Shown: in pieces, positions 57,256 through 64,000 of the stretch
How positions within the stretch are numbered: the stretch's first letter is position 1
Layout of the letters: each line of letters begins with the position of its first letter
Source of the DNA: Kordiimonas sp. SCSIO 12603
Lineage (GTDB): Bacteria; Pseudomonadota; Alphaproteobacteria; Sphingomonadales; Kordiimonadaceae
Reading direction: 5' to 3'
Length of the DNA: 64,000 bases
NCBI RefSeq assembly: GCF_024398035.1
Contig: NZ_CP073748.1
Coordinates: forward strand, 910,001 to 974,000
Position numbers and translations under genes: made by a program
Notes under the pieces: model-generated
The model's database searches: none
Told to the model about the DNA's origin: nothing
The model's input: the letters and a program-made list of their open reading frames with translations, nothing else

Positions 57256-58782
57256 GTGACACATTATATCCAAACCGGCGATTATCAGATCCACCCTGTT
57301 GCTGGCCATATTTGGCACCAAGGCGAGACTGTGAAAGTGCGGCCAAAGACATTTGAGCTTTTACTGTTACTGACGGAGGCTCGTGGTGAGCTGGTCAGTA
57401 AGCAGGAAATCCTTCGCAGAGTGTGGGACGATGTAAGCGTAGATGAGCAAGTGGTCTTTCAGTCTATCAAAGAATTACGCAAGATCTTCCATGATGCTGA
57501 TGCTATCAAAACCGTGCCGCGGAAAGGGTATGCCTGGACGTTACCTGTGGAGGAAATCGACCTGACCAAGCAGCGTGCTCAGGAAAAAACAGATGATACA
57601 CCTACTGATACTCTGCGCTGGAGGTTTCCTGCCATATTAGGCTTTGGGCTGCTGCTGGTTCTTGTTATCTGGGCGGCGTTTCAGAAAGAGGACAAGAGCA
57701 CGCTGGAAGCTGGCGCGGTTATTGTTTTGCCGGTTGCGAGCAATCTATCCGACACGGACCATACTTGGGTGCGGTACGGTGCTATGGATCATCTGATCCG
57801 CCGATTGCCGGCCTCTGACCATTTCGGCGTTTACCAAACCATTGATGTATTAGATGTTATAAAAAGAGCAGGCATCTCCGCAGAACGTTTTTCCCATGCC
57901 GACATCTCCCGCATTTTTTCTGTAACTGGGGCTGCTTTGATTGTTGAAGCTAAGCTTGGCGGTACGCCGCATGAATACCAGCTTCTGTACACGCTTCATG
58001 AGCGCAGCAATACCGAGAAGGGTGTCTTGCTGGCGGACCGTGTAGAGAATGGTCTGGACCGTTTGGCTGCCAGAATTACACAGAAGATCGGCAAAAAAAA
58101 TCTGGGTACTGGTGGTACTTATTATTCCGACTTTGCAAATGAAATGATGGCGGCTGCGCTTGAGCACATGCAAACAGAGGATTTTGCGTCAGCAGAGAAA
58201 TATCTGGAGGCAGCAGTTAAGACAGAACCAGACAATATGGCAGCGAAGCGGCTGCTGGCCCACAGCCTGGTGGCACAAAATAAGAGCGAAAAAGCCGCTT
58301 CTGTTCTTGAGGATGGACTTCAGCACGCTGAGGCAACTGATAGCAAACGTGAACTGGCACGGCTCTATTATTTGAAGGGCATCCACAAGCTACAAAATAG
58401 GGATTTTCAAGCAGGTCTCGATTTTTTATCGCTGGCTGCTGATGAAGCTGAAGCGCTCAAAGACTGGCTGTATTTGGGGTATATCTCGGAATATAAAGGC
58501 CATGCTAAACGCGCCTTAGGCGATTTGCCTGCCGCCCAGGAACACTACCGAACGGCAATTGAATATCATCAGATTATTCAGTGCCCTTACGGCCAAGCAA
58601 TGGGCTTGTTGAATATGGCGCGTACAGCGCATGATCTTGGCGATGAGGCAGGAGCGCAATCAAACACCCAATCTGCTCTGGAAATTATTGAAAATCGAGA
58701 CCTCAGGTCTCTTGAGGCGGAAGCTTCCAGATGGGCAGCAACGCTTGATAAACGAATGGATCAAAACAGCTCTAATCCTTAG
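57256..58782 (+). CDS. Membrane transcription regulator, CadC/ToxR-like, with TPR domain
   Basis: A 508-residue protein starting at GTG. Residues ~5-100 form an OmpR/PhoB-type winged helix (KVRPKTFELLLLLTEARGELVSKQEIL, ending TVPRKGYAW). Residues ~122-143 are the only membrane helix. The remaining ~365 residues are periplasmic: a domain like those of CadC/TolB-associated regulators (GAVIVLPVASNLSD) followed by TPR repeats from ~295 to 500. It resembles adenylate-cyclase-associated or ToxR-type regulators. It may control the amidohydrolase and hydrolase genes downstream. Confidence 0.88.
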   Translation: MTHYIQTGDYQIHPVAGHIWHQGETVKVRPKTFELLLLLTEARGELVSKQEILRRVWDDVSVDEQVVFQSIKELRKIFHDADAIKTVPRKGYAWTLPVEEIDLTKQRAQEKTDDTPTDTLRWRFPAILGFGLLLVLVIWAAFQKEDKSTLEAGAVIVLPVASNLSDTDHTWVRYGAMDHLIRRLPASDHFGVYQTIDVLDVIKRAGISAERFSHADISRIFSVTGAALIVEAKLGGTPHEYQLLYTLHERSNTEKGVLLADRVENGLDRLAARITQKIGKKNLGTGGTYYSDFANEMMAAALEHMQTEDFASAEKYLEAAVKTEPDNMAAKRLLAHSLVAQNKSEKAASVLEDGLQHAEATDSKRELARLYYLKGIHKLQNRDFQAGLDFLSLAADEAEALKDWLYLGYISEYKGHAKRALGDLPAAQEHYRTAIEYHQIIQCPYGQAMGLLNMARTAHDLGDEAGAQSNTQSALEIIENRDLRSLEAEASRWAATLDKRMDQNSSNP

Positions 58783-58938
58783 AGATCATTTAAGGTATTG
58801 ATATTAATGCCTTAAATTGAAATTTCAGACTATTTCAGACTATTTAATTGGCATCAGCTACATGCCAGAAGCATCTATTCAGCACCTTAAGGCGCGATCA
58901 GCGCTTTTCTAACCAATAACAAAGAAAATGGTGCCCTG

Positions 58939-60504
58939 ATGCAAAAACACCTTTCAAATAAAACACGATTTAATGCGAGAAAAACCCTTTCAGCTCTACT
59001 CTGCTCCGTAAGTATTGGCGGGAGTGCTATGGCACACTCCCCTTCAATCACTGAGGCAGTTGGACGCCAAACAGTTAGCAATAAAGTTGCCTTCATAGGA
59101 GGAACGGTTATCAGCTCTCATCTTGCTGCCCCTATTGAGGATGCAGTCGTTCTTGTTAAGAACGGTAAAATTGAGGCTGTTGGCCCTGCCACAATGGATG
59201 TTGCTGGTGACTACCAGATTGTTGATGTTACCGGGCAGTATCTGGCGCCTGGTTACATTGATGCCCATATGCATTTTTTTCAATCAGGCAGCGCGTTTAC
59301 CCGGCCCGATAGTTTTGATTATAGCAAGATTCAGCCTTATGAAAGCGATCGAACCTGGGTACGGGAGCATATGGCGGATACATATTTAAGGTATCTAGTG
59401 AGTGGTGTGACTGGAGTGGTTGATATGTGCGGGCCGTCTTTGAACTACCAGGTACGTGCAGAAGCCCGCCGTGAGGCCTTCACCCCAACTGTCGCAATTG
59501 CAGGTGCTTGTATTTCCAGTTTTTCCGCTCCGATCCTTGATCTCGGGGACGGTGATCCGGTATTTCAATATACTAACTCCACAGACGATGCTGTCGCATT
59601 TGTAAAAGCTCAACTTCAAAAGGGCCCCGACCTTATAAAAATTATCTGGTCACCGGATCAGGGTGAAACGCCGCAGCAGCTTTTCGATCTGTTCAAAGAT
59701 GCAATCCAATTAGCGCGCCGTGAAGGTATACCCGTCGCTGTGCATGCAACGGAGCTTGCGAACGCTAAAATGGCAATCCGGGCGGGAGCAGACATTCTTG
59801 TTCACGGCGTTATGACCGAAGCAATTGATGATGAGTTTGTCGCGCTTATAAAGCAGCATCAAACCATTTATATGCCAACATTGGTGGTCCATGAGAAAAC
59901 GGTTGAAATAGCCGGGAACGATTTGAAGTTTTCAAATCACGAACATGGCCTGGCCCATCCAGATATTCTGGAGAGTTTCAAGCTTGCTGATGTCATGCCA
60001 GAGAAAGCTGGTGCAATGGTACAGATAATGCACAAATATATGCCCTATGTTGATGCGGAAGAGGCTGAAGTAGCTGCTCTTTCTGAGCAAGAACAATTTA
60101 TTGTTGGCCAGCTAAGAGGCTTCTTTTCCAGTAAGCTAACCCAAATCCAGCGCGATAATCTCCTACGTCTCTATCGTGAGGGTATCACTTTGGCGCTGGG
60201 TACCGATGCAGGCAACCCCGGTGTATTGCATGGCGGTTCTTTATATACAGAAATGACTGAATGGCACAAAGCAGGACTGCCTCTGTCTGCTATTCTCAAA
60301 GCTTCGACGCTTAATGGCGCCAAGGTTATGGGGCACGAGGCCTCGCTTGGTTCTATTGAAGTTGGAAAATGGGCTGATTTGATTGTCCTTGAAAAAGACC
60401 CGCTAAAGGACCTTGATAATCTGTCGTCAGTAGCAGCAGTGATTAAGGGTGGTAGGTACCGTACTGTAAATCAATTGAAAGCGCAGCTTGAAACGAAGCG
60501 TTAA
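58939..60504 (+). CDS. Exported metal-dependent amidohydrolase
   Basis: A 521-residue protein. A signal peptide ends near GSAMA. The amidohydrolase-superfamily barrel has the HxH metal motif in GYIDAHMHFF, a Lys in DLIKIIWSPD, His in VAVHATE and ILVHGV, and the metal Asp in ALGTDAGNPG. The C-terminus has the usual ADLIVLEKDPL. Imidazolonepropionase/prolidase-like members cleave peptides or cyclic amides in the periplasm. The substrate is unknown. It precedes two serine hydrolases, suggesting a periplasmic peptide- or amide-degrading set. Confidence 0.9.
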   Translation: MQKHLSNKTRFNARKTLSALLCSVSIGGSAMAHSPSITEAVGRQTVSNKVAFIGGTVISSHLAAPIEDAVVLVKNGKIEAVGPATMDVAGDYQIVDVTGQYLAPGYIDAHMHFFQSGSAFTRPDSFDYSKIQPYESDRTWVREHMADTYLRYLVSGVTGVVDMCGPSLNYQVRAEARREAFTPTVAIAGACISSFSAPILDLGDGDPVFQYTNSTDDAVAFVKAQLQKGPDLIKIIWSPDQGETPQQLFDLFKDAIQLARREGIPVAVHATELANAKMAIRAGADILVHGVMTEAIDDEFVALIKQHQTIYMPTLVVHEKTVEIAGNDLKFSNHEHGLAHPDILESFKLADVMPEKAGAMVQIMHKYMPYVDAEEAEVAALSEQEQFIVGQLRGFFSSKLTQIQRDNLLRLYREGITLALGTDAGNPGVLHGGSLYTEMTEWHKAGLPLSAILKASTLNGAKVMGHEASLGSIEVGKWADLIVLEKDPLKDLDNLSSVAAVIKGGRYRTVNQLKAQLETKR

Positions 60505-60749
60505 ACATCATGTTGAAGGTGTAATAGTCTGTTTGGTGATGTAGCTTTTACTACCTTTGATATATTCTGTAACGAAAGCTCTGGCAGCAACTATTGGGTA
60601 GTTAATACTTAGTTAGTTGCTGCTTTACCTATACGGAAATTCAACTGGTTTATCTGTTGCGTTGATCAGGAGCAGTGTTTCTATTCGTTGACATCATGCC
60701 CGGATGCTGTATCTACTACATATGTAGTAGATAATTTCTGAAGGGGGAT

Positions 60750-62144
60750 ATGATGAAATATTACTTACTGGCAGCTTCGGTGCTTTTTGCTTCTGGAGCT
60801 GATGTTGTCGATGCAAACATGGTTGATTACGTGAACACATCAGTTGATCCCACCATTGAGATTGCACAGAAAATACCGGAACTGATGAAAGTTTATGGTG
60901 TTTCTGGCTTAGCGGCAACAGCCGTAAAAGGGGATAAGGTTCTGTTCTCTCAAGGGTTTGGTGTTACCTCAGATGGTCAGTCATATAGTTCTTCAACCTC
61001 CTGCGGTTTATATTCAGCGACGAAAGTATTGGCATCGCTTACATATGCGAACCTTGCAAAAGATGGCAGGATCAATATGGAAGGCGAACTTGCTGATTAT
61101 ATTGAAGATGCCCCAGAAGCATGGCGGAAAATTCCTTTCTACAGGCTCCTCAACCATACCTCGGGTATTACGATGGCAGTGAATAAAAGCTGGTTTGGTG
61201 AACTTGTTTCGAATCCATCTACCCAAAATGCAGATATTTACCAAAAGGTGAGAGATATTCCCCTTGATTATAAACCTGGGGAGTTTTCCAGGTATCGCCA
61301 GTCTGGCTATGCTGTTGCGGAAATGATTTTAAAAAATAAACTGGGTGTAAGTTTTGCCGATATAGCGCTCGAATATCTTACCTCTCCAGCAAATATGACC
61401 AATACCAAACACCCTAGTGTTTCAGATGATAGTCAGCCCGCTTTTTTGCTAAGTGCGGGCGGTTTTGTAACAACCGCGGATGATATGTCGAAGCTTTTCA
61501 TTGGTATTAATAATGGTGCGGTAATAGCACCACAGGAATGGAAAGCATTTCTCCTTAATCAGGATTATCGTTTTAAGGATTACAGCCTTGGAAGTTTGAT
61601 TGAGGAAAGAGACGGTATCTTAACCATGGGTCACAGCGGTGGTGGCGCCAGAGCAAATATTCGCTATGCCCCTGACGAAAAAGTAGGAGTTATGATTTGT
61701 ACGGATGATCGTAGTAATAAAGGATTAGCTATTCCTTTAGCGCGTATGCTGATGCATGAAATTGTGACAGGTGAAGTACCTCCGCTGCCACTTTTAACAG
61801 CGTTTGGGGATTATAAAGCCATGAATGGTGTTGATATTATCTCTGTCTATAAACAAGCGAAAGAACGAGCTGACGGCTATGATTTCTCTGATGCTGAGGC
61901 TCTGTTGAATAATATTGGTTACACATTCCTTTCCGATAAGAGGGTAGAAGACGCAATTCAGGTGTTTAAGCTGAACGTGCAAGAGCACCCGAATTCAGGA
62001 AATGTTTACGATAGTCTCGGAGAAGCGCAGTTAACAGCTGGCGATAAACTAGGTGCGTTGGCAAGTTATCAACAAGCAGTAGCGCTTGATCCGCACAACC
62101 AAGGCGCTGCTAAGGCTGTAAAAAAGTTACTTCAGGAGAAATAA
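60750..62144 (+). CDS. Exported serine beta-lactamase-fold hydrolase with TPR tail
   Basis: A 464-residue protein; the ATG at 60750 (or 60753) follows aaggggg. A signal peptide is at residues 1-~23. The serine motif SATK lies in GLYSATKVLAS near residue 93, HTSG in LLNHTSGI, a Tyr box YRQSGYAVAE and a third box HSGGGARANI. Residues ~375-460 are a TPR-like pair (HPNSGNVYDSLGEAQL). Family members are esterases, D-aminopeptidases or transpeptidase relatives. Confidence 0.86.
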   Translation: MMKYYLLAASVLFASGADVVDANMVDYVNTSVDPTIEIAQKIPELMKVYGVSGLAATAVKGDKVLFSQGFGVTSDGQSYSSSTSCGLYSATKVLASLTYANLAKDGRINMEGELADYIEDAPEAWRKIPFYRLLNHTSGITMAVNKSWFGELVSNPSTQNADIYQKVRDIPLDYKPGEFSRYRQSGYAVAEMILKNKLGVSFADIALEYLTSPANMTNTKHPSVSDDSQPAFLLSAGGFVTTADDMSKLFIGINNGAVIAPQEWKAFLLNQDYRFKDYSLGSLIEERDGILTMGHSGGGARANIRYAPDEKVGVMICTDDRSNKGLAIPLARMLMHEIVTGEVPPLPLLTAFGDYKAMNGVDIISVYKQAKERADGYDFSDAEALLNNIGYTFLSDKRVEDAIQVFKLNVQEHPNSGNVYDSLGEAQLTAGDKLGALASYQQAVALDPHNQGAAKAVKKLLQEK

Positions 62145-62199
62145 GTAGGATGAGCTAGAGAGGTAATTGGCTGAACCGCTCTAGCTCTTTTCTATGCAG

Positions 62200-63477
62200 T
62201 TATTTGCGTGGTGAACCTGCTTTATATAGCCTTACAAATCTGGCGATAGCAGCCAAAATTAAAACCAGCCAGCCTAATAAGATGATATTGATCATTTGTT
62301 CTGATTTCATGGAAAACAGCATTAGGTCGATGTTGCTGGTCTGCCAATAAACCCATTCGCCAGCCAGTTCAGTTGCCAGAAATTTGTTTCCGGTTTCTAA
62401 AATAACGATGCCGTCCCCTGTCGCTGGATTATAACGTACAGAGGTGTTAATGGCGGGCTCGTTGCTGCCGTCGTGACCCGCGATAAAATCACCTTTGTTG
62501 TTGGATGCATAGAGAATGGTGCCAAGCCCCCAGATATCAGCGCCCAGTTCGGAAGCATGAGGTTCGCGCATACGGGTAAGCATTTCGGGTGAAAGGACAC
62601 CTCTGCCAGCCGCAAGATCGTTCGTTGGGAAATGGGCTTGAATAAATAATGTCATATCGTGGCCACTGGTATAGAGAGAGGAAGCTGCGAGTGCTGTAAA
62701 TTTATAATGAGTGGCAGGCTTGCCTTGGGTATCATAGAGGGTAGCAACATTTTCGTGGTGTGTATCTAGAATGTAAGTAGACCGCATCATACCTAGTGGT
62801 TGAAAGATATGTTGTTGCATATAATCGTTGAAACTTTGGCCAGAAACTTCCTCAATAAGCAATTGCAGCAGGGTGTAACCACCACCGGAATATGCGAAAG
62901 CACTACCGGGCTCGATCCCAACCATAACGCGGCCATCTTTTCCCGGTGAAGCATCTTCTGCTTGGGTTAGGGATTGTTCAAGGGATTGAATGTCTTGTTC
63001 CGGAAGAAAACCGCCGTATCCCAATCCGTCGGTAAGCCCTGCAGTATGGCTAAGTAAGCGTCTTATCGTTACCTTGGTATTGTCAAATTGGCTGGGAGGA
63101 AGATGCCAGCGGGATAGATAGGTATCAACTGGTGTATCCAGATCTAGTTTGCCTTGTTCGACAAGTGATAAAACGCCCCATGCAGTAACCCATTTGCTTA
63201 GGGAGGCCACTTGGAAAAGGGTTTGTTGGTTAATAGCTTGCTTTGTTGAGTGGGTGTAGCCGCTATATATTTCACCATCAGCAATTAGCAACAAAACAGC
63301 ATTTCCTTGTGATCGGGTTGCGATCTCATTTTGGGCCGCGGTGGAAAAGGACTGAATATCCCCTTTAGGTGCAATTGCAGTGTGAAACCAACCTCGATCA
63401 ATACTTGTAAAAGTTAAAAACGCCCACAATAGTCCAAGAAAAATCGCTATGAGCATTGTGTATACATAAGGCCGCAT
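62200..63477 (-). CDS. Membrane-bound serine beta-lactamase-fold hydrolase
   Basis: A 425-residue protein with an N-terminal membrane helix (~4-24) and a C-terminal one (~392-412), so the catalytic domain is periplasmic and tethered at both ends. Motifs are SxxK in VASLSKWVTAW, SHTAG in LLSHTAGLTDG, the Tyr motif AYSGGGYTLLQ and GHDGSN as third box. It converges with the preceding hydrolase, with 55 bp between. Likely peptidase or esterase on cell-wall or peptide substrates. Confidence 0.86.
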   Translation of the reverse strand: MRPYVYTMLIAIFLGLLWAFLTFTSIDRGWFHTAIAPKGDIQSFSTAAQNEIATRSQGNAVLLLIADGEIYSGYTHSTKQAINQQTLFQVASLSKWVTAWGVLSLVEQGKLDLDTPVDTYLSRWHLPPSQFDNTKVTIRRLLSHTAGLTDGLGYGGFLPEQDIQSLEQSLTQAEDASPGKDGRVMVGIEPGSAFAYSGGGYTLLQLLIEEVSGQSFNDYMQQHIFQPLGMMRSTYILDTHHENVATLYDTQGKPATHYKFTALAASSLYTSGHDMTLFIQAHFPTNDLAAGRGVLSPEMLTRMREPHASELGADIWGLGTILYASNNKGDFIAGHDGSNEPAINTSVRYNPATGDGIVILETGNKFLATELAGEWVYWQTSNIDLMLFSMKSEQMINIILLGWLVLILAAIARFVRLYKAGSPRK

Positions 63478-64000
63478 GGGGAGCTCCAGTGTGTGTCATG
63501 ATGTTGCTTTGATCATAAGTTGGCGAAGCTATCTATTTTGCAATGGTATCTGGCCAGTTGATCTGTGAACGGTGGCCTATAGTCTGCAATCGGTAAGTTT
63601 GGATCAGGGTTTAATGTTGATTCAAACCTAACCGATGTGCCGAGTTTAAAAACAGTAACGGATCACAATTTAGTTAGTAGCTAAAATTAAAGCCTGTTTT
63701 TACGCATTAAAAGTGGTTTTGAAAATAAACCGTTTTACAACTATTGCGGTATTTTTAGAAAATTTAATTTTCTATTATATAAGACTTTTTCGTAATTTTC
63801 TTATTTTAAAATGAATTAAGTGGAAATAGAATTCTACTTCTTTAGATTAGTTTAATTCAATAAAAACTATCTAATTAATTGATAATTATACATAATATGA
63901 AAATATTTTCAGAAATTAAATAACATAACATGTTAGTTTTGTTAGCTTATGTCTATTGTGTTTTTATTACATCTAATAATAGTATTTTGGCTTGTTCTAA
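63478..64000. other. A/T-rich intergenic region at the window end
   Basis: 523 bp with no supported gene. The left part contains the promoter region of the hydrolase on the minus strand. From about 63700 to 64000 the sequence is very A/T-rich, without clear repeats or hairpins that I can see. Confidence 0.6.

Overview
The window reads as a chromosomal segment of an alphaproteobacterium, probably marine, with about 42-43% G+C by eye. This rests on the alphaproteobacterial 23S and 5S rRNA signatures, the order 23S-5S-tRNA-fMet at the end of an rRNA operon, and later genes typical of marine alphaproteobacteria (TonB-dependent receptor, giant secreted repeat protein, several serine beta-lactamase-fold hydrolases). 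The genus cannot be fixed from the sequence.

Layout. (1) 1-2845: 3' part of a 23S rRNA gene, 5S rRNA, tRNA-fMet and their terminators. (2) 2756-36406: a 33.65-kb integrative element in the 3' end of tRNA-fMet, bounded by exact 50-bp direct repeats, with a tyrosine integrase just inside the left end. It has mobilisation genes (MobC, MOBP-type relaxase, VirD4/TraG-like coupling protein) but no type IV secretion apparatus, so it looks mobilisable, not self-transmissible. It appears composite: a second full-length integrase sits beside the 3' end of a tRNA-Gln-like gene, and a third, catalytic-domain-only recombinase sits beside two inverted 27-bp dyad sites. (3) 36407-57020: chromosomal or older island DNA with degenerate copies of the tRNA-fMet 3' end plus terminator, a serine hydrolase, a membrane AraC-type regulator, a TonB-dependent receptor, a secreted metallo-beta-lactamase-fold enzyme and a 4177-residue repeat protein. 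(4) 57021-64000: a ToxR/CadC-like regulator, a secreted amidohydrolase and two more serine hydrolases.

The element's cargo is largely defence-like. There is a three-gene ABC-3C set (Mrr-like nuclease, small middle component, Rad50-like ATPase), a Gabija-like OLD nuclease plus UvrD helicase pair, and two CoiA-like zinc/nuclease proteins, one beside a TraG-like ATPase without membrane segments.

The strongest candidate for an undescribed system is at 9.1-19.4 kb. A complete sugar-type ABC importer operon (membrane-anchored binding protein, two permeases, ATPase) ends in a SAM methyltransferase and converges, with a 14-bp overlap, on an operon encoding a secreted ComEC-like MBL hydrolase, a small membrane protein and a membrane-anchored NACHT NTPase. 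The C-terminal ~400 residues of the NACHT protein are clearly homologous to the binding protein of the facing importer. The topology suggests that this domain is cytosolic. My inference is a sensor-effector pair in which transporter and NACHT protein recognise related ligands or partners; no function has been shown.
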